From Mastigamoeba balamuthi (taxonomy: Eukaryota; Evosea; Mastigamoebida; Mastigamoebidae), in assembly GCA_902651635.1 (NCBI GenBank), contig CACRSC010000073.1:1-46195 (forward strand): DNA of 46,195 nt, given 5' to 3'. The notes under the pieces were generated by a model. The model did not search any database, was not told the origin of the DNA, and was given only the letters and a program-made list of their open reading frames with translations. This document shows, in pieces, positions 30,223 through 40,661 of the stretch. A program made the position numbers and the translations under genes. Every line of letters begins with the position of its first letter. The first letter of the stretch is position 1.

Positions 30223-33200
30223 ATGACGAGCTCCCTGTGCTCCACGTGGACGCTGCGCACCCTCGTGGTGCCTCTGCTGACCGACCCTGGCGACCTGTAC
30301 TCCCTCAGCTCCGCGTTCCCCGCAGCCCTCTTTGCTCCCTGCTGCCGCCGCCTGTGCTCCCTCTTCGGCGTCCCGCGCGACGTCGGCGACATGTTCTGCG
30401 TCGTCCACCCAGCGGACGTCTTCTTGTCGTCGCACACCCTCACCGGCGTGCAGGGGCTGCTCCTTGCGTTCAGCCGGCGGGGGTGGCCCGAGCTGGTGGG
30501 GCAGCTGGCCAGGCAGTGCCGGGGGCTGGGCGCTGCTGTCTGTGCTCCCGCCTCCTCTGCCCTCTCCGACGCCCTCGCTGCCGCTGCCTCTGCCGCCTCT
30601 GCTCCCACGCTCCGCGCCCTCGCCCGCATCGACGGCGTGGCCCCTGGGGCGTACGAGGCCGCTGGGCCGCGGGCGCTGGTGGCGGCGTGCGGCAGCGGAG
30701 GGGCTGGCGTGGCAGAGGTGCTGGCGCTGCTCGCGTGCCCGCCCTTCTGCTGCGCTGCCCGGCGCGACTTCCTGGGCGCTGCCCTGCGCGCTGCGTGCAC
30801 CCGCGCGAGGCTGCGAGCTGTGCAGGCGCTGGGGGCTGCGCCCTACTGCGCTGGCCGCTCCGAGGCTTCGGAGCTGGACAAGAGAGGGCGCAACGCGCTG
30901 GCGTGCGCGTGCGGGTCGGAGAACGTCAGTGTGGTCGAGGAGCTCGTGCGGGAGCCCTTCGGTGTCGGCAGCAACGAATGCAGGGCCTGGGAGTGTAAGG
31001 CACTGGCGATGGCGTGCTCGTCTGGGTGCGCCGAGATGGTCACTCGTCTGACGCTGCCGCCGTTCAACATGGCGCACGACGAGGCATGCACGTGCAGCGC
31101 AGCGCTCAACGGGAGCTGCAGCGCTGCTGTGCTGGACGTCCTGGCGTCGGAGCCCTTCAGTCTCTGCTTCAACGACGTGCACAGCCAGGCCAATTCTATG
31201 TTGCGCAAGGCGTGCGAGAGTGGGAGCGTAGCGGCTGTGCGGAGGCTGGCACAGGCGCCCTACAGCCTGGGCCACGAGCATGATGTGGCTGATCGCTGTA
31301 AGGGACTCGTCTATGCGTGTAAGTCTGGCCACGTCGATGTCATCGATGCTCTGGCCGACCCTCCGTACTCGCTGATGGGCAGCGACATACGGCAGAGAGG
31401 CGTGCAGTCTAGTCTGCTGTCCGACACCCGCAGTGTGTCGGTGCTCAGGCGGCTCGCGATGGCCCCGTATGGACTGGGCCACGACGACGCCTCCAGCGGA
31501 GCTCGGTCTCCACTGTGTCAGCCTGGAGCCCTTTGCGATGTGGACGTGATGAAGGAGCTCTCCAAGCCGCCGTACTCGCTGGGTCAGAGCGAGGCCCGGG
31601 AGTGCTGTGCTCTGCTAGCAGCATGCCGGGGCGGCCACTTCTCTGCAGTTCGCGCTCTGGGACAAGAGCCCTTCTGTCTCGACCACACGGATGCTGAGAG
31701 CCCGCAATACCAAGCACTGTTCTACGCATGCTTCAGCGGCAGCCTCGAGACTGTGCGTGCGCTCTCAGAACCGCCGTTCAGCCTGGACTTCGATGTGGAG
31801 AAGCCACAAACTGTCATGGCTGCGCTTGTGGCCATTATTTCGGCGGGCTGTAGCCAATCGTCTCGTCAACGCTACATCTTGAAACTCGGTGCCTCAATAT
31901 GGCATCGGCCGTGGTATTACGTTGGGCCGTCTGTGGATATGTTCGCTCGATCGTTCGGTGTTCTGGCCTGCATCGCATTCCTGGCTGCATGCCCCAAACC
32001 CCACGAGATATGTGCAGACGANNNNNNNNNNNNNNNNNNNNNNNNNNNNNNNNNNNNNNNNNNNNNNNNNNNNNNNNNNNNNNNNNNNNNNNNNNNNNNN
32101 NNNNNNNNNNNNNNNNNNNNNNNNNNNNNNNNNNNNNNNNNNNNNNNNNNNNNNNNNNNNNNNNNNNNNNNNNNNNNNNNNNNNNNNNNNNNNNNNNNNN
32201 NNNNNNNNNNNNNNNNNNNNNNNNNNNNNNNNNNNNNNNNNNNNNNNNNNNNNNNNNNNNNNNNNNNNNNNNNNNNNNNNNNNNNNNNNNNNNNNNNNNN
32301 NNNNNNNNNNNNNNNNNNNNNNNNNNNNNNNNNNNNNNNNNNNNNNNNNNNNNNNNNNNNNNNNNNNNNNNNNNNNNNNNNNNNNNNNNNNNNNNNNNNN
32401 NNNNNNNNNNNNNNNNNNNNNNNNNNNNNNNNNNNNNNNNNNNNNNNNNNNNNNNNNNNNNNNNNNNNNNNNNNNNNNNNNNNNNNNNNNNNNNNNNNNN
32501 NNNNNNNNNNNNNNNNNNNNNNNNNNNNNNNNNNNNNNNNNNNNNNNNNNNNNNNNNNNNNNNNNNNNNNNNNNNNNNNNNNNNNNNNNNNNNNATGTGG
32601 ACGTGATGAAGGAGCTCTCCAAGCCGCCGTACTCGCTGGGTCAGAGCGAGGCCCGGGAGTGCTGTGCTCTGCTAGCAGCATGCCGGGGCGGCCACTTCTC
32701 TGCAGTTCGCGCTCTGGGACAAGAGCCCTTCTGTCTCGACCACACGGATGCTGAGAGCCCGCAATACCAAGCACTGTTCTACGCATGCTTCAGCGGCAGC
32801 CTCGAGACTGTGCGTGCGCTCTCAGAACCGCCGTTCAGCCTGGACTTCGATGTGGAGAAGCCACAAACTGTCATGGCTGCGCTTGTGGCCATTATTTCGG
32901 CGGGCTGTAGCCAATCGTCTCGTCAACGCTACATCTTGAAACTCGGTGCCTCAATATGGCATCGGCCGTGGTATTACGTTAGGCCGTCTGTGGATATGTT
33001 CGCTCGATCGTTCGGTGTTCTGGCCTGCATCGCATTCCTGGCTGCATGCCCCAAACCCCACGAGATATGTGCAGACGATGGGCAGGACCAGTGTGCAGAT
33101 GATGGGCAGGACCAGAATTATTCCCTTCACACACCCGAGATGTGTGCAAGCAGAGTAACGCAACACATAATGCTGGCCATTCCCGATTGCGACTACCCCA

Positions 33201-34066
33201 TACCAGATGAGTGTGCTGTCCTTCTTGTCGACTGGCTGGTAAACTGCAACAAATCCGAACAAAGGAGCACTTCGATCCAGACCGACTGCTGCGACGTCCT
33301 GCGTGCACTGTGCAAGAGATCCGACCGTATATGTCACCTGGTCATCGCAAGCGGTGGACTGCAGGCACTCCAACGCGCACTCTCCACATCGATTGAATCG
33401 ACTGTTGATGCTGCGATGCATGCGCTCAGCTCTCTGTACCGCAGGAGTATGCCGGGAGTCGATGTCTCTGTCCACAAGGCCACTGTGTCTGCTGTGGTCG
33501 ACGTACTGAAGTGGGATACCAGCAAGTGCGTATGCAAAGGCAGCCTCGATGTACTGCACAGGGTGTCCCTGATGGCAGAGCTCGTTCCTTTCATTCTGGA
33601 AGCGGGTGTTGTCGAGTTTGCTGCGATCGTGGCCGGCACGTTCTATCAGGACAAGTGCCTCCAAAAGCGTGTGTGCCGCCTCCTCGGCCAGCTGCTGCTG
33701 CACGACGTCGCGGCAGTGCGCGTGGTGGCCTCAGGGGCTGTGCGAGTGGCCATGAGGTGCGTCGAGATGTCAGGCGAGTGGAAGGCACAGATGGAGGGCT
33801 TCCGCGTGCTGTACCGCGCAACAGCCAGAAGCCACAGAGCTGCGCCTTGTGATGCCTTCCAGGGGCTGTGGGTCACGCTGCACAGCCTAGTTCGCGTCTG
33901 GGGGTTCTCCGAGAAGATCGGGCGAATGCCTCTGCTGCCTGGAGACGTGCAGGCGCAGGCAGAGGTCGATGCGATGGTCAGTGGCTTCGCGAGGGAATCC
34001 CCTCGTGCTGCTGAGGCCACTAGGTGTCCTCACCGCCGCGCCAGGATTCTGTGGCGAAAAGTGTAA
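30223..34066 (+). CDS. Ankyrin-like/armadillo repeat protein, gene 1 (interrupted by false gap, UBR finger lost)
   Basis: The frame from ATG 30223 encodes a conserved head (LCSTWTLRTLVVPLLTD) and about ten ankyrin-like units of 35-40 residues with the family signature ALACACGS...VVEELVREPF or APYSLGHEHD. An armadillo-like region follows (SGGLQALQRAL, VRVVASGAVRVAMRCVEMS). An N run (32022-32594) interrupts it. The 484 bp before the run (31538-32021) reappear after it (32595-33078) with one noticed mismatch. Merging the two copies gives one open frame of 928 residues that aligns throughout with gene 2 (34869-37763). Unlike gene 2 it has no zinc finger: near 34020 the frame shifts relative to gene 2 and ends at WRKV, although FCGEKCKG-like remnants of the finger persist in another frame. 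It may be a functional truncated paralogue or an early pseudogene. Confidence 0.75.
32022..32594. other. Assembly gap (573 N), probably artefactual
   Basis: The N run is bounded on both sides by the same 484-bp sequence (31538-32021 and 32595-33078, constant offset 1057). This is what results when two overlapping contigs are scaffolded without merging. Confidence 0.9.
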
Positions 34067-34868
34067 GGGAGTAAGCCAGTGGTGGAGGCGTTCGCTACGG
34101 GTGTGACCCAGAGGTGTGCAGGCTCTATTCTGGGTTTGGTAGAAGAAACGTAGTGTCGGATTAGTCCCGCGTTATGGTGTTTCGCTTTGAAGGCTAATTT
34201 CATGGAGCGTCGGTACTGTGACACAGAAATCCACAGCAGTCAACGCACGCAACGTCGCTCTGGCAATCGTGGTCACTGACAGGCGGTTTGAGGTCGGTGG
34301 CCGCTGGATGATGTTTATCCAACCATCATACTCTCATAAACCCATTAGGTGACCCCTGTATGACCCTACGCATAATTTATCGATTCAGAAAAGGAGGCAG
34401 ATGGTGTTACTGAACCGAACTGATAGCTCCCCCGATCCCTCCATGCCAATGGTTCGGGCCCCTAAGGTCGATGCAAGGGTCAGCAACTTAGAGAGGAAAG
34501 AACCCTCGTGGGCTGCTGAGGTCGCAAGGAGTTCGCACCGCCGCGCCTTCTGTGATGGCAAGTATAAGGATTGAAGCACGGGGTGTCCCAGGGGCATGGT
34601 CCCTCTCCTAACTCACCACAGTTCCCTGCAAAAAAACCCCTTTTTTGAACCAGCCTCAAGAAGGAAATAGCATGATTGATCCGGGGAACTCAAGGCCACA
34701 AAGCGATGGCAACTGGCCGGTGGTTGCGTGGCGCAACATAGGCGTAAGTCAAATTCGAGGATTGAGTTATTTGATGCTGATGAATATCGTGAATCCACAG
34801 AGCCGCCTGAAAGCTGAACCGGGTGCCCACACTCTCGGTTGTTTCGCTGTCCGCTCACACCAGCGCTC
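34067..34868. other. Intergenic between the two ankyrin-ARM genes
   Basis: AT-richer DNA holding the relic described at 34440-34580. No intact gene is seen. The 5' flank of gene 2 starts around 34620 with A and T runs (caaaaaaacccctttttt). Confidence 0.5.
34440..34580 (+). pseudogene. Relic of a third ankyrin-ARM family copy (3' end)
   Basis: About 120 bp resemble the 3' end of gene 1 (33960-34066): ggtcgatgcaagggtcag against ggtcgatgcgatggtcag, then gggctgctgaggtcgcaagg against gtgctgctgaggccactagg, then tcgcaccgccgcgcc against cctcaccgccgcgcc. The frame reads WAAEVARSSHRRAFCDGKYK then stop, equivalent to the segment leading into the zinc finger of gene 2. Everything upstream of it is missing, so it is a decayed fragment of a tandem duplication. 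Confidence 0.65.
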
Positions 34869-37763
34869 ATGTCGAGCTCCCTGTGCTCCGCGTGGACGCT
34901 GCGCACCCTCGTGGTGCCTCTGATGACCGACCAGGGCGACCTGTGCTCCCTCTGCTCCGCGTTCCCCGCAGCCCTCTTTGCTCCCTGCTGCCGCCGCCTC
35001 CGCCGCATCTTCCGCGACAGCGTGGCGGACGCGGACGCTGAGACGCCCATGCACACTGGAGTGGCGGGGCTGCTCGTTGCGTTCAGCGAGCGGGGGTGGC
35101 CCGAGCTGGTGGGGCAGCTGGCCAGGCAGTGCCGGGGGCTGGGCGCTGCTGTCTGTGCTCCCGCCTCCTCTGCCCTCTCCGACGCCCTCGCTGCCGCTGC
35201 CTCTGCCGCCTCTACTCCCACGCTCCACGCTCTCGCCCGCATCGACGGCGTGGCCCCTGGGGCGTACGAGGCCGATGGCCCGGAGGCGCTGGTGGCGGCG
35301 TGCAGCGGCGGAGGGGCTGGAGTGGAAGAGGTGCTGGCGCTGCTCGCGTGCCCGCCCTTCTGCTGCGCTGCCCGGCGCGACTTCCTGGGCGCTGCGCTGT
35401 GCACCGCGTGCGCTCACGGGTGTCTGGAAGCTGTGCAGGTGCTGGGGGCTGCGCCCTACTGCGCTGGCCGCTCTGCGGCTGCGGTGCTGGACAACGGCGG
35501 GCGCAACGCACTGGCGTGCGCTTGCGGGTCGGGGAACGTCAGTGTGGTCGACGCGCTCGTGCGGGAGCCCTTTAGGGTCGGAAGGCGCGAGTGCAGGGCC
35601 TGGGAGTGTGAGGCACTGGCGATGGCGTGCTCGTCTGGGAGCGCCGAGATGGTCACTCGTCTGACGCTGCCGCCTTTCAGCATGGGGCAGGCAGAGGCGC
35701 GAATGTGCAGAGCTCTGCGCGCCGGGTGCGGCAGTGCTGCTGTGCTGGACGTCCTGGCGTCCGAGCCCTTCAGCCTCGGCTTCACGGACGTCCTATCTAC
35801 CGAGTCTCTGGTGGCATTCGCGTGCAAGAGTGGGAGCGCAGCGGCTGTGCGGAGGCTGGCACAGGCGCCCTACAGCCTGGGCCACGAGCATGCTCTGGCT
35901 GATAGCTGCTGGGGGCTGCTGCATGCTTGTCAGCGTGGCTATGTCGATATCGTCGATGCTCTGGCAGAACCCCCGTACTCTCTGACGGGCAGCGACATAC
36001 TGAGCCTTACAGGACAGAATTACGTGCTGTCTACAAGGCACGTGTCTGTGCTCAGGCGGCTCGCGATAGCACCATTCTGCCTGAGCCACGACACTCTCCT
36101 CGACGTCCGCGACTCTCCTCTGTTCTGGGTGTGCATTCATGGCGCAGTGGGCGCGATGGTGGAGCTGGCCAGGCCGCCGTACTCTTTGGGACAGAGCGAG
36201 GCCAGGGAGTGCTGTGCTCTCCGAGCGGCGTGCCTGGGCGGCCAGAGCTCTGCTGTCCGCGCTCTGGGACGAGAGCCCTTCTGTCTGGACCACACGGACG
36301 CTGAGAGCCCGCAATTTCTAGCACTGTTCTGTGCGTGCGTCAGTGGCAGCCTCGAGACCGTGCGTGCGCTCTCAGAGCCTCCGTTCAGCCTGGACTTCGA
36401 TGTGGAGCGTCCGCAGACCGTCATGGCCGCAATTACAGCCACGTATTCGAAGCTCAGAAGTTCCACGACGCTTGCAGGTGATATCTCCATACTGGAGCTC
36501 GTGCAAATTGTTCATCGTAAGTACAATACCCAGTTTGCACGGGCATTTGCCCAGTCATTTGGCGTTCTCGCTTGCACTGCTCTCCTGGCGGAGTGCGCCA
36601 GATCATCCTGTGTTGTGGAGGAAGGATGGATCGATACGCGGCTCGCACGGTATCCATGTGCGGTCAATGAGCTGGAGCTCATGAACTGGGCCATTCCCCT
36701 GTGCGACTACGCACTGCCAGATGACTGTGTGGATGTTGTTGTCCATTTAGCATTGCGGTGCAACCGAGCGAACACTCCGATCCTAGCTGCCTGCTGCGGC
36801 GTCCTGTGTACGCTTTGTGAGAGCTCCGAAAGGCTGCGCCGCCGAGTCGTCACGAGTGGAGGCCTGCAGGCACTCCAGCGCGCGCTCTCCATGTGGAACC
36901 CAAGAGCGGTCGATGCTGCGCTGCGTGCGCTCATCTGTATGTACCACCAGGGCATTCAGGATGTGGATGTCTCTGTCCACAGGGCCGTTGTGTCTGCAGT
37001 GGTCGGAGCACTGGACTGGACGGCCAACGGGCCCGTTTGGAGAGCGGTCGCTGTGTTGCACACCATGACCCTGATGCCAGAGCTCGTTCCCGTCATTCTG
37101 GACGCGGGCGCTGTCGAGCGCGTTGCTGACCTGACAGAAACCTTCTACTGGGACGAGAGGCTCCACAAGCGTGCGTGCCGCCTCTTCGGCCAGCTGCTCC
37201 TGCACAACGTCCCAGCCGAGCGCGTGGCAGCCGCAGGCGTCGTTCAAGTGGCCATGAGGTGTGTCGAGATGTCCAGGCGGGAGAGCACGCAGATGGAGGG
37301 CTTCCGCGTGCTATACAACGCAACGGCAAGACACCGCGGCGACTCTCCCTCCGGAGCTCGCGGGGAGCTCTGGGCCACGCTGTACCGCACAGTGCGCCGC
37401 TGGGGATTCGTCGAGAAGATCTCCCTTGTGCCGCTGGAGCCTGGCGACCTGCAGGCTGAGGTCGGAGCCCTTGTCCGGGGTTTCAGGAGGACCGAGCACC
37501 CGCGCGTTGCCGAGACCATGCGCCGACGCGTCTGCACCGCCGTGCCATGGTTCTGCGCAGGCGACTGCGTGCGCCAGGAGCAGGGGCCGTGCAGCGTGTG
37601 CTGGTGCCAGCAGTGGTGTGTCCGCTGCCGGACGTGCTTTGGCTCGGACGTCCAGAGGGCGGTGTGCGCTGTCTGTGCAGCCGCGTGCCACCAGGGACAC
37701 GAGCTGTCCGACTGGAGGTTCGCCCCGTGCCGCTGTGGCTGCTGCTGCGCCAAGACGGCGTGA
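34869..37763 (+). CDS. Ankyrin-like/armadillo protein with C-terminal UBR-type zinc finger, gene 2
   Basis: A single exon of 964 residues. Head LCSAWTLRTLVVPLMTDQGD; then about eleven degenerate ankyrin-like units (residues about 90-520) of the form ALACACGSGNVSVVDALVRE, PYSLGHEHALAD, PFCLDHTDAESPQF, where a PPYSLG/EPFCLD block replaces the usual TPLHxA. An armadillo-like region (about 640-880) has LQALQRALSMWNPRAVDAAL and RVAAAGVVQVAMRCVEMS. The last 70 residues are Cys/His-rich: CSVCWCQQWCVRCRTCF, CAVCAAACHQGHELSDW, APCRCGCC. This spacing closely follows the UBR box of N-recognins (as in UBR4), which binds destabilising N-terminal residues of ubiquitin-ligase substrates. No RING or HECT domain is present, so it would act as an adaptor. 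The start is chosen because the head is conserved in gene 1. Confidence 0.82.
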   Translation: MSSSLCSAWTLRTLVVPLMTDQGDLCSLCSAFPAALFAPCCRRLRRIFRDSVADADAETPMHTGVAGLLVAFSERGWPELVGQLARQCRGLGAAVCAPASSALSDALAAAASAASTPTLHALARIDGVAPGAYEADGPEALVAACSGGGAGVEEVLALLACPPFCCAARRDFLGAALCTACAHGCLEAVQVLGAAPYCAGRSAAAVLDNGGRNALACACGSGNVSVVDALVREPFRVGRRECRAWECEALAMACSSGSAEMVTRLTLPPFSMGQAEARMCRALRAGCGSAAVLDVLASEPFSLGFTDVLSTESLVAFACKSGSAAAVRRLAQAPYSLGHEHALADSCWGLLHACQRGYVDIVDALAEPPYSLTGSDILSLTGQNYVLSTRHVSVLRRLAIAPFCLSHDTLLDVRDSPLFWVCIHGAVGAMVELARPPYSLGQSEARECCALRAACLGGQSSAVRALGREPFCLDHTDAESPQFLALFCACVSGSLETVRALSEPPFSLDFDVERPQTVMAAITATYSKLRSSTTLAGDISILELVQIVHRKYNTQFARAFAQSFGVLACTALLAECARSSCVVEEGWIDTRLARYPCAVNELELMNWAIPLCDYALPDDCVDVVVHLALRCNRANTPILAACCGVLCTLCESSERLRRRVVTSGGLQALQRALSMWNPRAVDAALRALICMYHQGIQDVDVSVHRAVVSAVVGALDWTANGPVWRAVAVLHTMTLMPELVPVILDAGAVERVADLTETFYWDERLHKRACRLFGQLLLHNVPAERVAAAGVVQVAMRCVEMSRRESTQMEGFRVLYNATARHRGDSPSGARGELWATLYRTVRRWGFVEKISLVPLEPGDLQAEVGALVRGFRRTEHPRVAETMRRRVCTAVPWFCAGDCVRQEQGPCSVCWCQQWCVRCRTCFGSDVQRAVCAVCAAACHQGHELSDWRFAPCRCGCCCAKTA

Positions 37764-37935
37764 AGGATCGCTCTTGGCCGAGCCTGGACTGGCTCGCTGT
37801 CACAGGCTGGACTAGATTTTTTATTTTGTGTCAAAAGTTCCAAACCGAGTCGTCACTGCTCCGCTTGAGCTATAGGCAGAACACGCCGAGGTCGTTACCC
37901 ACCGAGAGGAGAAGGGTGGGCGTCTCGCACAGCCG

Positions 37936-38670
37936 ATGGACGACAGCGCGAGCGCTGTTCTTCTGAGCTACGTGGCCCACAACGACGTGCGGCTGCTCAA
38001 ACGGGCTCTGGGGCTCCCGAGCGTCCAGGACCGCTGCCTCAGCCCCGGCAGCCCGCTTCTCGACCGCCTGCTGGCCTCCGCCTGCGCCAGGGGCCACGCC
38101 GAGGCTGCGCGGGCCCTCGTCCGTGCGGGCGCCGACGCCTCGCACGCGTTCGCACTGTGCGCGGCATGCGAGAGCGCGAGGGGCGCAGTCGTCGGGTTGC
38201 TGCTCGAGTCGTGCGCGGACCCCAACGCTGTCGACGCGTCCGGGACACCTGCCGTCGCCCTCGCGAGCCTCGTGGGCGCCGTCGACGTCGTCCGCGCGCT
38301 CGTCGACGCCGGCGCGGACGTCGACGCTCGCACGGCCTCCGGGGAGACGTCGCTGCACGCCGCAGCGTACCGGGGCCACTACGCCGTCGCGCGCGAGCTC
38401 CTGCGGGCCGGCGCCGACCCCGACGCCCGCGAGCCACGTCGGGGAACGACGCCGCTGCTCTGCGCGTGCCTCGGGGGCCACTTGGGCGTCGTCTGCCTGC
38501 TGCTCGAGCACGGCGCAGACCCCAACGCCCAGACCGCAGACGGCGCGTCGCCAGTGCTCGTGGCGACGCAGGCGGGCCGCGGCGACATCGTGGAGGCCCT
38601 CCGCCTCGCCGGGGCCGCGGGGGCGTCGGGCTGCTGCGTTGGGAAGAGATCGTTTCGAGCACCGCCGTAA
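37936..38670 (+). CDS. Canonical ankyrin-repeat protein
   Basis: Single-exon ORF of 244 residues with about six ankyrin repeats, clear in DASGTPAVALASLVGAVDVV, SGETSLHAAAYRGHYAVARE, GTTPLLCACLGGHLGVVCLL and GASPVLVATQAGRGDIVEAL, each with the LLxxGADPNA turn (LVDAGADVDARTA, LLEHGADPNAQTA). The repeats are regular, unlike the degenerate units of the preceding family, so the two are not close relatives. The C-terminus is short and basic (CCVGKRSFRAPP). Ankyrin arrays mediate protein binding; no enzymatic domain is attached and the partner is unknown. The ATG at 37936 lies just before the first helix pair. The gene begins only 172 bp after the stop of the UBR-finger protein on the same strand. 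Confidence 0.88.
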   Translation: MDDSASAVLLSYVAHNDVRLLKRALGLPSVQDRCLSPGSPLLDRLLASACARGHAEAARALVRAGADASHAFALCAACESARGAVVGLLLESCADPNAVDASGTPAVALASLVGAVDVVRALVDAGADVDARTASGETSLHAAAYRGHYAVARELLRAGADPDAREPRRGTTPLLCACLGGHLGVVCLLLEHGADPNAQTADGASPVLVATQAGRGDIVEALRLAGAAGASGCCVGKRSFRAPP

Positions 38671-39075
38671 GAACCCCCGCAGAATGTATGGAAGCCGCAG
38701 TGAGATCTAAAACGGCACGGCAGGAAGGAGAGGAGAAGAGGTGCCCGCGGTCTCGTCGCTGCCGTCGCAGCGTGGCTCTGAGCAGGGCGCCCCCCGCCCC
38801 CTGCTGTGTTTTGTTAGCGTTGTGAGCGTTGTGTTGTGGTCGCCACAAAAGCCAATCGCGTTGTTACAAGCAACCCCCACACAGCGTGCACAGCAAACAG
38901 CCGTCGCTCGGGTGCGAGGCGCTGCCTCTTTGGGTTACACCCGCCGCCGGGTCCAGTCCACCCGGCGGCTTCGCGTGGTGTCACATTTGCGAGTCCGGCG
39001 AGGAAGGGAAGGAGGAAGGAAGAGAAGAGGGAAGGGAAGGGAACAGTGCCTCCCGCTCCTCGCTCGCTCGCTCGC
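38671..39075. other. Intergenic, convergent ends, GA-rich tract
   Basis: Between the ankyrin stop (+) and the kinase stop (-). It holds a purine-rich stretch (about 38998-39044) of GGAAGG/GAGAAG units and a short CTCG repeat near 39060-39077. No gene recognised. Confidence 0.55.
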
Positions 39076-40661
39076 TCACTGCCTGATCAGCGAGAAGTCC
39101 TCGGCGTAGGCGACGACGTTGACGATGTAGGGCTTGCCCCCGACGGCCGTGATGGCGTCGGCCACCCTGCGCTGGCCCTCGGCCGACGAGCAGAGCGCGT
39201 ACATGCAGCCGCCGCCCCCGACGCCGATCAGCTTGGCCCCGTAGGCCCCGGCCTCCTCGGCGGCCCTGCACAGCTTCTCCAGCCCCGGCGTGATGCACCC
39301 CAGCCCGCGCTCCACCACCATCTGCCCGCGCATCGCCTCCCCCAGCTCCGCCAGGTTCCCCTGCAGCTGCGGGGGGTGGCGGAAGAATGGGAATTGAGAT
39401 TCAGATTGAAATCGCCCAATTCAGAACGGGGGAGAGCTCTCGTACCAGCGCCTGGCGCCCTCGCTCGACGCAGGCGGCGATGGCGGCGTAGCCGTCGAGG
39501 ACCTGCCTGTCGCCCGCGGCGATGCGCTCGCGGAACGAGGCGAGGAGCTTGTGCAGCGGGCGCGGCTCTGTCGTGTCGCCGACGACGAGCGCGAGGCGCG
39601 TGCCGCGCGGGACCTCGAGGCCCGTGACGACGGCGGGGTCGCCCGTGACGATGTGGGTGACGCCGCCGACGGCGATGGCGTACTGGTCCATGCGGCCGCA
39701 GGGTATCTGGAGCTCGTCGTGCTCTGCGCGGTAGGCCAGGAGGGCCGTGTCGAGGGGCGTCAGGCGCAGCTCAAAGAGCGCGTCGAGCGCGCGGATGATG
39801 GCCACGCTGACGGCGCCCGACGAGGCCATGCCCTTGCCCATGGGGATCTCGCTCGTCACGCGCGCCTCGAAGCCGCTCGTCAGCCGCTCGCGCAGCAGGT
39901 AGATGGCGGCGCACCAGTACTGCAGGCAGGGCGCGTCAGAGGGAGGGGGTCCCCGAATTGAATTCAATCGACACAATTGGCAGCGCACAGCAAGGCTCCT
40001 CCAGAGCACCGGCCCAACACACACAAACGATCACGCACGGGCACAGGCACAGCACGCAACGGCAAACAGCGGGCGGCGGGTGGGAATTTGACTGGAGGGC
40101 TGCATCGAAGGCAGAGAAGGGGGGCAGTGGGCCGATCGACGACGAGAGGGCAACACGAGGCACAACGACACAGCGAGCACACGAGCAGCGCAGGCACACA
40201 CTGCGCGCGAACAAGAGGCGGTGGGCCGGGGAGAAGGGGCCCCGAGCAGGACACGTGTGCGCTTCAAATTCCCCAGCGAGTTCTCAACCAACACAGCGAG
40301 GGCGTTGGGCTGTGCGGACTGAGGGGCAGCAGCACAGCACAGCACATCTGCCCTCTCTGTGAACTTCACACACAGAGCACAGAAAATAGAACACAGCAGC
40401 AGCACCAGGGCACACTGAGGGCACACTGAGGGGCACCTTGAGGGGGTGGCTGTAGTCGCCCTTGTCGCCGAGGGCGTAGTCGAGGCCGCTCTGGAAGTTG
40501 TCCGAGTAGAGGAGCACGCGGCTGCCGGGCAGCTTGCGCACGCTGATGCGCAGCGTCGCGTCGACCGTCGCGGCCACCACAGGCAGCCCCATCAGGTCGA
40601 TCTTGTCCCCCAGCAGGCACACACGCCCCGGCACCTCGAAGTGCAGGTACTCGTCCTTCAT
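39076..40661 (-). CDS. GHMP-family small-molecule kinase (galactokinase/mevalonate kinase-like)
   Basis: Three exons (40661-40437, 39919-39446, 39366-39076), all phase 0, give 329 residues. The N-terminus VPGRVCLLGDKIDLMGLPVV matches GHMP motif 1; IPMGKGMASSGAVSVAIIRA is the ATP-binding motif 2; IPCGRMDQYAIAVGG recalls the galactokinase-type GIMDQ segment; GVGGGGCMYAL is motif 3. These enzymes transfer the gamma phosphate of ATP to a sugar or mevalonate hydroxyl in the cytosol. The substrate cannot be assigned: motif 1 has DKID where galactokinases have EHTD, so a non-galactose substrate is likely. Intron 1 (39920-40436) is 517 nt, by far the longest complete intron here. Both introns carry AATTCAATT-like words absent from coding DNA. 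The stop TGA is at 39078-39076. Confidence 0.85.

Noticed and set aside
30700-31850. A CRISPR-like or satellite array in the ankyrin-ARM genes
   Set aside because: The periodicity is at protein level (35-40 residues, degenerate); there are no conserved DNA repeats with spacers, and the genome is eukaryotic.
31538-33078. A true internal tandem duplication of ankyrin units in gene 1
   Set aside because: The copies are almost identical, separated exactly by the N run, and merging them restores the frame, which fits an assembly overlap better.
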